A stretch of 64,000 nt of DNA from JAGOCV01 sp049445855 (GTDB lineage: Bacteria > Pseudomonadota > Gammaproteobacteria > Burkholderiales > Burkholderiaceae_C). This document shows, piece by piece, positions 43,964 through 53,346 of this stretch (its first letter is position 1; each line of letters starts with the position of its first letter). The notes beneath the pieces are model-generated. The model had not been told where the DNA came from, made no database searches, and saw only the letters and a list, made by a program, of their open reading frames with translations. The stretch spans positions 1-64,000 of the forward strand of contig NZ_JBMSDV010000007.1 of assembly GCF_049445855.1 (NCBI RefSeq). Direction: 5' to 3'. The translations under genes and the position numbers were made by a program.

Positions 43964-44860
43964 TCAGGCGGCCGGCTTGCGGTTCACCAGCACGATGCCC
44001 ACCGCCACGGCGGCCAGCGCCAGCACGAGCTGCACCGTCAACGGTTCCTTGAGGAACAGCACGCCGCAGATCAGCCCGAAGACGGGCGTGAGGAACACGA
44101 ACGACGACACCTTGGTCGCCGGATAGTGGCGGATCATCCACATCCAGGCGAGGTAGCTCGCGAACGCACCGATGAAGGTCTGCAGCCCGAGCGAGGTCCA
44201 GGCCCAGCCCGAATAGCTGAACGACCACTTCTCGCCCAGCGCGAGCGAGATCAGCGGCGAGCCCGCCGCCGTCACGGCGATCTGGTAGAACAGCGCCTTC
44301 TCGGCGCTGGCCGTTGCCATCTTCGTGGTGCGTATGACGATGGTGCTCAGGCCCCAGCACGCGCCGCCGAGCAATGCCAGCGCGTCGCCGCGCAACTGCC
44401 GTGCGGTCGTGTGCGAAAAGCCTTCGCTGAAGGCGAACGCCACGGCGCAGAACGCCAGCACCAATCCCACCCATTGCCAGCCGCGCAGGCGCTCGGTGGG
44501 AATGAAACGCGGCAGCAACAGCGCCACGATGAAGGGCGATGTGTAGAGGAACACCGTCAGGCGCGAGGCCGTGGTGTCGCGCAGGCCGAGGTAGATGCAG
44601 GTGAATTCGGCCAGGAAGAGCGAGCCGGTGAGCAGGCCGCCGGGCAGCGTGCCGTCCTTCTCGAAGAGCCGGATGCCGCGCCACGCGCACCAGCCCATGA
44701 GCAAGGCCGTCGCCCCGACGAAGCGCATCGTCGCCTGCCACAGCGGCGGTACTTCCGTGACGATGCTCTTGATGAGGATCTGCTGCAGCCCCCAGAACAT
44801 GCAGCAGGCAACGAGCAGGGTGATGGCGAAGGTGTCGAGTTCGGTTTTTCTCTGGGTCAT
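43964..44860 (-). CDS. EamA/DMT family transporter
   Basis: The 298-residue protein has ten predicted transmembrane helices in two EamA repeats (FWGLQQILIKSIVTEVPPLWQ and ALLGGACWGLSTIVIRTTKM). This is the drug/metabolite transporter fold of metabolite exporters. It lies 15 bases downstream of the flavin reductase gene on the same strand. The substrate is unknown. Confidence 0.88.
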   Translation of the reverse strand: MTQRKTELDTFAITLLVACCMFWGLQQILIKSIVTEVPPLWQATMRFVGATALLMGWCAWRGIRLFEKDGTLPGGLLTGSLFLAEFTCIYLGLRDTTASRLTVFLYTSPFIVALLLPRFIPTERLRGWQWVGLVLAFCAVAFAFSEGFSHTTARQLRGDALALLGGACWGLSTIVIRTTKMATASAEKALFYQIAVTAAGSPLISLALGEKWSFSYSGWAWTSLGLQTFIGAFASYLAWMWMIRHYPATKVSSFVFLTPVFGLICGVLFLKEPLTVQLVLALAAVAVGIVLVNRKPAA

Positions 44861-44875
44861 GTTGTCTCGTGATGT

Positions 44876-45385
44876 CTACAGCGGCAGCTCCGCGTAGAAC
44901 CTGCCGCCGTGGAACAGCAGCGGCGTGGCTCCCGGCTGGTGCGTGCAGCGCTCCACTTCACCGACGAAGATGACGTGATCACCTTCCTCGTAGCGGCTGC
45001 GGTTGAAGCATTCGAAGGAGGCCACCGCACCTGCCAGAAGAGGCGCGCCGCCGATGCCGTCGGTGAACGCCACGCCCTCGAAGCGGTCCGCGCCCTTGCT
45101 GGCAAAGCGTTCGGCCAGCGTGCGCTGGCTCGCGGCGAGGATGTTGATGGCGTAGTGCGAGCCGGTGCTCAGCACCGGCATCGAGCCGGCCACGCGCGCC
45201 AGGCTCCACAGCACCAGGGGCGGATCGAGCGAAACGGAGTTGAACGAATTGGCCGTCAGCCCCACGAGTTCGCCGCTGGCCGTGCGTGCCGTGACGATGG
45301 TGACGCCCGTGGCGAACATGCCCAACGCCGCACGGAATTCCTGCGGGGAGAACGAAGGGGGTTGGGCGCGATCGGGCGGAGGCAC
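44876..45385 (-). CDS. Flavin reductase-domain protein
   Basis: The 169-residue FMN-binding split-barrel protein has FRAALGMFATGVTIVTA, VGLTANSFNSVSLDPPLVLWSL and YAINILAASQRTLAERFAS, typical of HpaC/RutF-like NAD(P)H:flavin reductases that serve two-component monooxygenases. No ATG gives the usual length; the GTG at 45385, just before a PPPDRAQ segment, is chosen. It is divergent from the hydrolase at 45452. A monooxygenase partner in the window could be any of several; none is adjacent. Confidence 0.82.
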   Translation of the reverse strand: MPPPDRAQPPSFSPQEFRAALGMFATGVTIVTARTASGELVGLTANSFNSVSLDPPLVLWSLARVAGSMPVLSTGSHYAINILAASQRTLAERFASKGADRFEGVAFTDGIGGAPLLAGAVASFECFNRSRYEEGDHVIFVGEVERCTHQPGATPLLFHGGRFYAELPL

Positions 45386-45451
45386 GGGCAGATGATGCTT
45401 TTGGGTGTTGTCCGGGGAGCACGTCGATAATAAGCTTTCGCCATCAGCCCC

Positions 45452-46252
45452 ATGAGTCGACTGCCTCTCTTCACCACCCTCGGCGCCGGCCCCACCATCC
45501 TCATGCTGCACGGCATCGGCGGTGGGCATCGTGCGTTCGCCCCGCAGGTCGAGACCTTCGCGGCATCCGGCTACCGCGCCGTGGCGTGGGACATGCCGGG
45601 CTACGGGCGCAGCGCACCTGTGGAGCCCTACAACTTCAAGGCCCTGGCGCAAAGCTGCATCGCGCTCATCGACGGCCTGCGTTGCGGCACCGTGACGCTG
45701 CTGGGCCACGACATCGGCGGCATGGTCGCACAGGAAGTCGTGGCCCGCAGGCCCGAACTGGTGGACCGGCTCATCCTCTGCGGGACTGCCAGCACCTTCG
45801 GTCGCGACGCAGATGGCCGGGTGTCACAGGCGCTGCGCGATGAGTTCGTGACACGCAGCGTCGCGCCGCTGGATGCCGGCAACGACATGACCACGCTGGC
45901 CCAGACGCTGGTGCCGCGCATGGTCGGGCCGGCTGCGCTGCCGGAAGGCGTGCAGCTGGCCACGCATTGCATGGCGCATGTCAACGCGTCCGCTTACCGC
46001 AAGGCGGTGGAGGCCATGTCCACTTTCGACCGGCAGGCCGCGCTGCTCGACATCCGCGTGCCCACACTGCTGATGGCGGGGGAACACGACCGCGAGACGC
46101 CGCCGGCTTCGATGAAGAAGATGGCGCAGGACATCGCCGGCAGCACGTACCTCGAACTCAAAGGCGTCGGTCACCTGCAGAACCTGGAGTCACCGGACGA
46201 CTTCGACGGGCTGGTGCTCAACTTCCTGGCGCTTCCGCGCGTGCTGCACTGA
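45452..46252 (+). CDS. Alpha/beta hydrolase with Asp nucleophile
   Basis: The 266-residue protein resembles the 3-oxoadipate enol-lactonase group (MLHGIGGGHRAF, WDMPGYGRSAP). The nucleophile elbow reads LLGHDIGGMVAQ, so aspartate replaces serine, as in haloacid/haloalkane dehalogenases and epoxide hydrolases. The remaining triad is Asp or Glu in MAGEHDRETPP and His in GVGHLQNLE. Hydrolysis through an ester intermediate of an alkyl halide or epoxide is thus more likely than classic esterase activity. Its last 63 bases overlap the 3' end of the convergent dadA-like gene. Confidence 0.85.
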   Translation: MSRLPLFTTLGAGPTILMLHGIGGGHRAFAPQVETFAASGYRAVAWDMPGYGRSAPVEPYNFKALAQSCIALIDGLRCGTVTLLGHDIGGMVAQEVVARRPELVDRLILCGTASTFGRDADGRVSQALRDEFVTRSVAPLDAGNDMTTLAQTLVPRMVGPAALPEGVQLATHCMAHVNASAYRKAVEAMSTFDRQAALLDIRVPTLLMAGEHDRETPPASMKKMAQDIAGSTYLELKGVGHLQNLESPDDFDGLVLNFLALPRVLH

Positions 46253-47545
46253 CGCCAGAGTTCCCGGGTTCGTGTCGAAGCCCAGGAAGTCGAACGCCAT
46301 CGACGGCTGCTCGCCACTGATGAGTTCGGCCATGGCCTTGCCCGAGCCCGCGCCATGCGTCCAGCCCAGCGTGCCGTGGCCCGCATTCACCCAGAGCTTG
46401 CCGACGCGGGTGCGGCCGATGAAGGGAATGTTGGTCGGCGTCGCGGGGCGCAGGCCGGTCCAGAAGTTGGGCTCGCTCGTGTCGCAGACACCGGGCAGCA
46501 CCTTCTCGATGCGGTCGACCAGCATCTGGCAGCGCGCCCTGGCCAGCGGCGTGTCCAGCGACAGGTCGTAGCCGCCGACCTCGATGGTGCCGGCCACGCG
46601 CAGCGTGTCGCCCAGGCGGCTCATCGCGCACTTCACTTCGTCGTCGATGCACGAAACATAGGGCGCGAGTTCCGGCCGTTTCAGCCTGAACGTGGCGCTG
46701 TAGCCCTTGCCGGGGTAGATGGGAAGGCGCACGCCGACCTTGCGCAGCAGTGGCGCGGTCCACGAGCCGCAGGCCGCGACGAAGGCGTCGGCCTTCATGT
46801 GCAGCAGGCCACCCGTCGCGCGGTCGCGCACGGCCACGGCGGAGATCTCGCCACCGGCGCTTTCGAGCCGTTCGATGTCGCGGCCGTAGAGGAATTTCGC
46901 GCCACGCGCCTCGCACAGCTTTGCGAGTGCCTGCGTGAAGACGCGTGCGTCACCGCTTTCGTCGCTGCGCGTGTAGGTGCCGCCGACGATGCGATCGCCG
47001 AAGTTGCGGAACGCGGGCTCGATGTTCAGCAGTTCCTCGCGGCTGACCACGCGGCGCTCCACGCCGAAGCGCCCCATGAGCGCAGCGGCTTCGCCAGCGG
47101 ATGCGAATGACTTTTCGTCCGTGTAGAAATGCGCGATGCCGCGCTCGAGCCGGTTGTAGTCGATGCCGGTGGCGCGCACCACGTCCTTCAGCGCGGCGTG
47201 GCTGTAATTGCCCAGCGCCACGATCTGCTGCACGTTGCGCACGAAGGCGGCGTCGGTGCACTGGCTCAGGAATTGCAGGCCCCATTGCCATTGGTGCCAG
47301 TCCAGCTGGGGACGGAACAACAATGGTGCATCGTTGCGGAACATCCACTTGAGCAGCTTGCCCGGCGCTTGCGGATTGGCCCAGGGCTCGCAGTAGCTCA
47401 CGGAAATCTGTGCCGCGTTGGCAAAACTGGTTTCCAGTGCGGCGTCTGGCTGGCGTTCGACCACGATCACATCGTGGCCCCGCTCCAGCAGATGCCACGC
47501 CGTACTCACACCGATGATGCCTGCGCCAAGAACGATGACTTTCAT
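46190..47545 (-). CDS. dadA: D-amino acid dehydrogenase small subunit-like
   Basis: The 451-residue flavoprotein has the DadA N-terminal motif MKVIVLGAGIIGVSTAWHL and VVERQPDAALETSFANAAQI. Central features are AFRNFGDRIVGGTYTRSDESGDARVF, PIYPGKGYSATF and LRPATPTNIPFIGRTRVG, and the flavin-closing motif is NAGHGTLGWTHGAGSGKAMAEL. The enzyme oxidises D-amino acids such as D-alanine with ubiquinone. About 20 residues beyond the usual end overlap, in antisense, the hydrolase gene. It is divergent from argP; no alanine racemase is adjacent. Confidence 0.9.
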   Translation of the reverse strand: MKVIVLGAGIIGVSTAWHLLERGHDVIVVERQPDAALETSFANAAQISVSYCEPWANPQAPGKLLKWMFRNDAPLLFRPQLDWHQWQWGLQFLSQCTDAAFVRNVQQIVALGNYSHAALKDVVRATGIDYNRLERGIAHFYTDEKSFASAGEAAALMGRFGVERRVVSREELLNIEPAFRNFGDRIVGGTYTRSDESGDARVFTQALAKLCEARGAKFLYGRDIERLESAGGEISAVAVRDRATGGLLHMKADAFVAACGSWTAPLLRKVGVRLPIYPGKGYSATFRLKRPELAPYVSCIDDEVKCAMSRLGDTLRVAGTIEVGGYDLSLDTPLARARCQMLVDRIEKVLPGVCDTSEPNFWTGLRPATPTNIPFIGRTRVGKLWVNAGHGTLGWTHGAGSGKAMAELISGEQPSMAFDFLGFDTNPGTLASVQHARKRQEVEHQPVEVVR

Positions 47546-47623
47546 GATCCGGCGAGTGTCTTCCAATTGCCTTTTCATGAACAGGGAAATTAAACTATCA
47601 GTGAAAACATCAGAATATCTAAT

Positions 47624-48559
47624 ATGAGTACATTCGATCCGGACGCCCTGGAGTGCCTGGCCGCCATCGTGGAGGAAGGCGGTTTCGAGCGTGCGGCCCA
47701 GCGCCTGTCCATCACCCAGTCTGCCGTCTCGCAGCGCCTGCGCGCACTCGAGGCGCAGGTGGGAACGGTGCTCATCGTGCGCAGCCGGCCGCTCAAGGCC
47801 ACCGGAGCCGGCCTGCTGCTGCTCAAGCACACCAAGCAGTTGCGCCTGCTGCGCGCCGATCTGGAGCGCGACCTGCGCGAACTCGCGCCCAGTTCCCTGG
47901 GCGGCTCGCGTGAGGAAGAGCGCATTTCCATCGCCATCAACGCCGACAGCATCGCCACGTGGGCGCTGCCCGCGCTGGGCGAGCTTGTCCGCGACGGACT
48001 GCCGCTGGAGATCATCACGGACGACCAGGACTTCACGCACGAGTGGTTGCGCTCGGGCCAGGTGCTGGGCTGCATCACCACGCTCAAGCAGGCGCTGCGG
48101 GGTTGCAAGCTGGTGGCGCTGGGCGCGATGGACTATGTGGCCGTGGCCTCCCCCGGCTTTGCGCAGGCGCATTGCCCGCGCGGCCTCACCGCGCACAACT
48201 TCCGCGAGCTGCCTTTCGTCGCGTTCAACCGCAAGGACGACATGCAGGCCGAGTTCGTCAGCCGTGCGTTCGGCCTGAAGCGCGTCGCGCTCCATCACCT
48301 GTTCGTGCCGAGCTCCGAAGGGCAGGTGCGTGCGGTGCTGGCGGGCTGGGGGGTGAGTGTGGTGCCCGAACTGCTGGTGCGCGGACTCATCACGGACGGA
48401 CAGCTGGTCAACCTCGCACCTGCCCACTCGGTGCCGGTGCAGCTGTACTGGCATTGCTGGAACCTGGAGTCGGAGGTGCTGAACGCGTTGAGCGATGCGC
48501 TCACGGCGGCGGCCGGTACAGCGCTGACGGGCGCGTCCGTGTATGCTGCCCCCGCATAG
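47624..48559 (+). CDS. argP: LysR family transcriptional regulator ArgP
   Basis: The 311-residue protein matches ArgP/IciA: the winged helix (FERAAQRLSITQSAVSQRLRALE), SISINADSIATWALPAL-like start of the effector domain, DDQDFTHEWLRSGQVLGCIT and VAFNRKDDMQAEFV. ArgP responds to lysine and arginine and usually activates an exporter gene (argO/lysE). Here it is divergent from the D-amino acid dehydrogenase gene with 78 AT-rich bases between, suggesting local control of that gene. Confidence 0.88.
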   Translation: MSTFDPDALECLAAIVEEGGFERAAQRLSITQSAVSQRLRALEAQVGTVLIVRSRPLKATGAGLLLLKHTKQLRLLRADLERDLRELAPSSLGGSREEERISIAINADSIATWALPALGELVRDGLPLEIITDDQDFTHEWLRSGQVLGCITTLKQALRGCKLVALGAMDYVAVASPGFAQAHCPRGLTAHNFRELPFVAFNRKDDMQAEFVSRAFGLKRVALHHLFVPSSEGQVRAVLAGWGVSVVPELLVRGLITDGQLVNLAPAHSVPVQLYWHCWNLESEVLNALSDALTAAAGTALTGASVYAAPA

Positions 48560-48592
48560 GCATACGGCCGTTGAAGCCGGGGGGTTGTTGTC

Positions 48593-51500
48593 GTGATTCG
48601 TGGGCTGGGGCTGCGTGCCCGTCTCGTCATGCTGGTGCTGGTCGCGCTTGCACCGGTCTTCGCGCTCGTGGCCTGGATGGCGTGGCAGAACCAGCAGGAT
48701 GCGCTGGGCAGTGCGCGGGCGCAGCTGCTGTCGCAGGCCCAGCTGGCCGCCGCCGCGCAGGACCGCCTGCTGGACCGCACGCGCAACCTGATCGAGGCCG
48801 TGGGTAGCGCGCCCGCCATCCGTGATTCGAGCCCGCAGGTCTGCATGAGCTACTTCCGCAGCCTGCTGACCCAGTACCCCATCTACACCACCATGGGGCT
48901 CGTGTCGCCCGAACGCGAGCTCGTGTGCAATGCGGTCGATGCCCGGCTCCCCATTCCTGCCGAGAGCCTGCCCAGCCTGCAACGACTGCTGGATGCCAAC
49001 CGCTTCATGATGGGGTCGCACCAGCTCACGCGCAGCGGTCGTCGCGTGGTGATGTTCGCCGCGCCGGTCCACGACGGCGCCGGCACGCTCCAGGGCGTCG
49101 TCTACGCGTCACTCGGCGTGGAGGCGCTGGGCAATGCATTGATCTCCATTCCACGCGTCGAGGAAGGCGAAACGCTGGTCATGGACCGCAATGGCACCAT
49201 CCTGGCGGCCTACCCGCCCAGGCCCGACCTGATCGGCCAGAAGATGCAGGACGCCGTGGTGCTGTCCGCGCTGCAGGAAAAGCGCACCGGCCGCGCCCAG
49301 TCCATCGACGCCGACGGCCACCGCCGGGAATGGGCCTTTGCCCGTGCGCACGATGCGGGGGAAACGAACTTCTTCATCGCGGTGAGCGTGCCGCGCGATG
49401 CCATCGTGGCACCCGTCATCACCGGGCTGGTGCTGCAGCTTGCCGTGCTGCTGCTCACCGCCCTCGTCGGCGGCCTCGCGGCCTGGTGGATCGGCGAACG
49501 GATGATGGTGGGCCCTGCGCGCGCCATGCTGGACAAGGCGCATGCGCTGGCGCGTGGCGACCTGGGGGCGCGCGTGGCGCTGGACGGCCGTCACCCCGCC
49601 AGTGAACTCACGCAACTGGGCGGTGCGTTCAATGTCATGGCGCAGGCGCTGGAGATCCGGCGTGACGAACTCGACGCGATGCTGCGCAATGTCGAAAAAG
49701 AGCACGCCCTGCTTGACCTGATCATCAACAACATGAGCGAAGGTGTGGTGGCCGCCGACACGCAGGGCCGCCTGTTGCTGTTCAACGCGGCTGCCAAGCG
49801 CCTGTTCAGCCAGGACTCGACGGGCGAGCCGCTCACGGCCTGGACGCTCGGCCACGAACTGCAAGCGCCCGACGGTTGGGGTCCGCTCGCGCCGCAGGCG
49901 CGCCCGCTCGTGCGCGCGATCCTCGGCGAAAACGTGGACCGCTATGAACTGGCGGCCCGTCGCGACGGCTCCGGCGACCGCATGCTCAGCATGAACGTGC
50001 GGCCGCTGCTGGACAACGAGGACCGTCTGATCGGCGGCCTCGTGGTGGTCACCGACATTTCCGAGCGCCGCGCGGCCGAGGAGTTCGCGCGCGGGCAGGA
50101 ACATGTGCTCGAACTCATCGCCAGCGGCACCGTGCTCAAGCTCTCGCTCGATGCCATCGTGCGCCTCATCGAGGACCAGGACCCCGATGCGATGTGCTCC
50201 ATCCTGTTGCATCGCGACGGTGCGTTGTGGCAGGGCGTCGCACCCAGCCTGCCGGCCGAATTCAACTTCCTCATCGATGGACTGGCCGTGGGCGAGGGCA
50301 GCGGCGTCTGCGGCACGGCTGCCTTCAGGCGGCAGCCCGTGGTGGTGGAAAACATCGACACCGATCCGCTGGTGGAGCGCTGGCGCCAGCCTGCGGCCGA
50401 GGCGGGCGTGGTGTCCTGCTGGTCCACGCCGGTGACCGGTGCGGACGGCGGCTTGCTGGCCACGTTCGCGGTGTACCGCCGCTTCGCGCACCGGCCCAAC
50501 GCGCGCGAATACGAACTGGTGGAAATCGCCACGCGGCTCCTGCGCCTGGCGGTGGAACGGTCCGCTGCAGAAGATGCGTTGCGCGACAGCGAGGCGCGCT
50601 TTCGCGAACTCGCCGAGAACATCCAGGACGTGTTCTACAGCTTCGACCCGCGCACCAATCGCATCATGTACGTGAGCCCGGCGTACGAAACGCTGTGGGG
50701 CCGCAGTTGTGCGAGCCTGATGGAGAACCCGAACTCCTTCGCTGCTTCCATCCATCCGGATGACAGGGAGCAGGCGCTGGCCATGCGCGCGCAGGGCGCG
50801 CAGCGCATGAGCGACATGCAATACCGCGTGATCCGGCCCGATGGCAGCGTGCGCTGGGTGCACGATCACTCCTACCCCGTCCCCAACGCGTCCGGCGAAG
50901 TCGATCGGGTCGTGGGCACGGCGCGCGACATCACGCCGCGCAAGCAGGCCGACCTGGACCTGCTGCACACCAACCGCGCGCTGCAGATGCTCAGCCGCGG
51001 CAACGAGGCGCTGGTGCGTGCCGAAGATGAACAGCACCTGCTGCTGGAAATCTGCCGCCTGGCAGTGAACATCGGCGGCTACCAGATGGCGTGGGTCGGC
51101 TATGCCGCGGAAGACGTGGGCCGCAGCATCACGCCGATGGCCTGGGCCGGCCAGGAGCTCGGCTACCTCTCCGAGGTGTCGCTCAGCTGGGCCGAGGACG
51201 ACCCGCGCGGCCAGGGCCCGGCGGGCCGCACGATCCGCAGCGGCCACGTCGTCATCTGCGAAGACATCATGAACGACGCGGCCGGCATGTTCTGGCGTGC
51301 GCAGGCCTTTGCACGCGGCTATCGCAGCCTCATCAGCCTGCCGTTGCACGACGGGCGGCGCACCTTCGGCATGCTCGTGCTGTTCTCGCCCAACGTGCAC
51401 AAGACGCGCTGGGAAGAAGTGAAGCTGCTGCAGGAACTGGTGGCCAACCTCGCTTACGGCATCACCAGCCTGCGCACGCGCGCCGAACAGAAGCGCATCG

Positions 51501-52651
51501 AGAACGTCATCCGCGCGGCCAATACGCAACTGGCCGAACAGGCGTCGCTGCTCGATCGGGCGCAGGACGCGATCATCGTGCGCACGGTCGAGAACCCGAG
51601 CATCCGTTACTGGAACAAGGGCGCCGAGCGCCTGTACGGGTGGACGTCGGAAGAAGCCCTTGGCCGCGAACTGCACGACCTCATCTATGCCGACGTCCGT
51701 CAGTACAACGACGTCATGCAGGTGCTGCTGGAGCAGGGCGAGTGGACCGGCGAGCTCTCGCAGATCGCGCGCGACGGCACGCCGCTGGCGGTCGAAGGCC
51801 GCTGGACGCTGGTGCGTGACGAGCAGGGCAACCCGAGCAGCGTGCTGGCCATCAACACCGACATCCGCGAGCGCAAGCGGGCGCGCGACCAGATCCTGCG
51901 CCTGAATGTCGAGCTCGAGCATCGGGTCCAGCAGCGCACGGCACAGCTGGTCGCGGCCAACAAGGAACTCGAGGCGTTCTCGTACTCCGTCTCGCATGAC
52001 CTGCGCACGCCGCTCAATGCCATCGATGGATTCAGCCACCTGCTGGAGCGTTCGATCAAGACCACGGCCGACGAACGCCAGATGCACTTCCTCACGCGCA
52101 TCCGCAACGGCACACGGCAGATGGGCGAGCTCATCGAAGGCCTGCTGCTGCTCGCACAGATCTCGCGCGCGAGCATGCGTGACGAAGAGGTGGACTTCGG
52201 TGATCTCGCGCAGCAGGTGGTCGCAGCATTGCGCGAGCGCGATCCCGCACGCACGGTGCAATTCACGGTGGACGACAACCTGATCGCGCGTGGCGATCCC
52301 CGGTTGCTGCGGCAAGTCATGGAGAACCTCGTGTCCAACGCGTGGAAGTTCACGTGGAACGCCAGCAGCCCGAGCATCCATGTCGGCATGGAAACCGGCA
52401 GCGAAGGCGAAATGGTGATCTTCGTGCGCGACAACGGCGCGGGCTTCGACATGGCGCATGCGAGCAAGCTGTTCGGCGCATTCCAGCGTCTGCACGCGGC
52501 CACCGACTTTCCGGGCACGGGCATCGGCCTGGCCACGGTGCAGCGCATCATCAAGCGCCACGGCGGGCGGATCTGGGCGCAATCGTCGCCCGGGCAGGGC
52601 GCGACGTTCTACTTCTCGCTGGGTCGTGAGGAAGTGCTGCCACTCGAATGA
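48593..52651 (+). CDS. Large membrane-bound sensor histidine kinase (HAMP, PAS, GAF)
   Basis: The 1352-residue kinase starts at a GTG and has helix 1 (about 9-29), a periplasmic Cache-like sensor (about 34-270), helix 2 (about 273-302) and a HAMP domain. Then come a PAS domain (about 370-500), a GAF domain (510-660), PAS (665-790), GAF (800-965) and PAS (980-1100). Residues from about 1125 form the HisKA domain with phospho-acceptor His1135 (SVSHDLRTPLNAIDG). The ATPase domain has ENLVSNAWKFT, VRDNGAGFD and GTGIGLATV, ending at 1350. No receiver or HPt domain is present and no response regulator is adjacent. The signal is unknown. Confidence 0.92.
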   Translation: MIRGLGLRARLVMLVLVALAPVFALVAWMAWQNQQDALGSARAQLLSQAQLAAAAQDRLLDRTRNLIEAVGSAPAIRDSSPQVCMSYFRSLLTQYPIYTTMGLVSPERELVCNAVDARLPIPAESLPSLQRLLDANRFMMGSHQLTRSGRRVVMFAAPVHDGAGTLQGVVYASLGVEALGNALISIPRVEEGETLVMDRNGTILAAYPPRPDLIGQKMQDAVVLSALQEKRTGRAQSIDADGHRREWAFARAHDAGETNFFIAVSVPRDAIVAPVITGLVLQLAVLLLTALVGGLAAWWIGERMMVGPARAMLDKAHALARGDLGARVALDGRHPASELTQLGGAFNVMAQALEIRRDELDAMLRNVEKEHALLDLIINNMSEGVVAADTQGRLLLFNAAAKRLFSQDSTGEPLTAWTLGHELQAPDGWGPLAPQARPLVRAILGENVDRYELAARRDGSGDRMLSMNVRPLLDNEDRLIGGLVVVTDISERRAAEEFARGQEHVLELIASGTVLKLSLDAIVRLIEDQDPDAMCSILLHRDGALWQGVAPSLPAEFNFLIDGLAVGEGSGVCGTAAFRRQPVVVENIDTDPLVERWRQPAAEAGVVSCWSTPVTGADGGLLATFAVYRRFAHRPNAREYELVEIATRLLRLAVERSAAEDALRDSEARFRELAENIQDVFYSFDPRTNRIMYVSPAYETLWGRSCASLMENPNSFAASIHPDDREQALAMRAQGAQRMSDMQYRVIRPDGSVRWVHDHSYPVPNASGEVDRVVGTARDITPRKQADLDLLHTNRALQMLSRGNEALVRAEDEQHLLLEICRLAVNIGGYQMAWVGYAAEDVGRSITPMAWAGQELGYLSEVSLSWAEDDPRGQGPAGRTIRSGHVVICEDIMNDAAGMFWRAQAFARGYRSLISLPLHDGRRTFGMLVLFSPNVHKTRWEEVKLLQELVANLAYGITSLRTRAEQKRIENVIRAANTQLAEQASLLDRAQDAIIVRTVENPSIRYWNKGAERLYGWTSEEALGRELHDLIYADVRQYNDVMQVLLEQGEWTGELSQIARDGTPLAVEGRWTLVRDEQGNPSSVLAINTDIRERKRARDQILRLNVELEHRVQQRTAQLVAANKELEAFSYSVSHDLRTPLNAIDGFSHLLERSIKTTADERQMHFLTRIRNGTRQMGELIEGLLLLAQISRASMRDEEVDFGDLAQQVVAALRERDPARTVQFTVDDNLIARGDPRLLRQVMENLVSNAWKFTWNASSPSIHVGMETGSEGEMVIFVRDNGAGFDMAHASKLFGAFQRLHAATDFPGTGIGLATVQRIIKRHGGRIWAQSSPGQGATFYFSLGREEVLPLE

Positions 52652-52669
52652 GCGGCAGCAGCGTGCGGA

Positions 52670-53221
52670 CTACATGTCCTGCGAAAGCAGGGTTTCGCGC
52701 AACGCGATCGCCTTGTCGGCATCGAATGCGCCTTCGGCGCGCGCGAGGATGTCGCCGTAGCGGTTGAGCACGAGGACCTGCACGGCGTCGGTGCTGGCAA
52801 CGGCGGCGGCACGGAGGAACTCGTCACGCTTGGTGAACACCGGCCACAGCGTCGCGATGTCACTGGCCTGGCTGTAGCGCGAGAGCAGGCGCGCCTGCAC
52901 TTCGGCACGGTGCGAATCGCTGCCTGGATCCTCGATCACCGGCATGCGGATCCATCGGATTCCGGGCGCGTCACGCAACTGCAGGCCGTTGATCCATTCC
53001 TCGGCGCTTTCCCGGTGGTTCTTGCTGAAGGTGAGGACGGCCAGCGTACGCTCTGCAGGCAGTTCGGCGGGAAGCCGGACCGGCTGGCGGTTGGCCGGCT
53101 GCGCCACCACCATCGGCAGCTTGCCCATGACCGAGCTTTCACTCGGCGAAGCAAACGCCAGTGACAAAGCCGCCGCGACCGCAGCGACCCAGGCAAGAAC
53201 GTTCATCCACACACTTTTCAT
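52670..53221 (-). CDS. Secreted protein of unknown function
   Basis: The 183-residue protein has a signal peptide (MKSVWMNVLAWVAAVAAALS to about residue 25). The mature part is of mixed alpha/beta character: LAVLTFSKNHRES, PGIRWIRMPVIEDPG and DAVQVLVLNRYGDILARAEGAFDADKA. The last strand resembles the end of thioredoxin-like folds, but no CxxC is present. A GGGAG ribosome binding site precedes the ATG at 53221; a start 15 bases upstream is also possible. It lies tail to tail with the sensor kinase and divergent from a TetR gene. I do not recognise the family. Confidence 0.65.
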   Translation of the reverse strand: MKSVWMNVLAWVAAVAAALSLAFASPSESSVMGKLPMVVAQPANRQPVRLPAELPAERTLAVLTFSKNHRESAEEWINGLQLRDAPGIRWIRMPVIEDPGSDSHRAEVQARLLSRYSQASDIATLWPVFTKRDEFLRAAAVASTDAVQVLVLNRYGDILARAEGAFDADKAIALRETLLSQDM

Positions 53222-53346
53222 GGCGAACTCCCACATTTCGGAGTGAGGTGACGATAACAAGAAGCAAAAAGCATGCAATGGAGAATTGTGTCCAACCGTT
53301 TGGTCAATTCTAGACTGGTTAGTAATAAAAAATACAAGACATTTGA

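Noticed and set aside
47546..49072. N-terminal extension of the dadA frame far into argP and the kinase gene
   Set aside because: The canonical DadA start (MKVIVLGAG) with its FAD motif lies at 47545; the extension is antisense to argP and has no homology features.
49109..52582. A minus-strand open frame of more than 1100 codons opposite the sensor kinase
   Set aside because: Long antisense frames are expected in GC-rich genes; the product is low-complexity, rich in Arg, Ala, His and Val, without a recognisable domain, while the plus strand encodes a complete multi-domain kinase.
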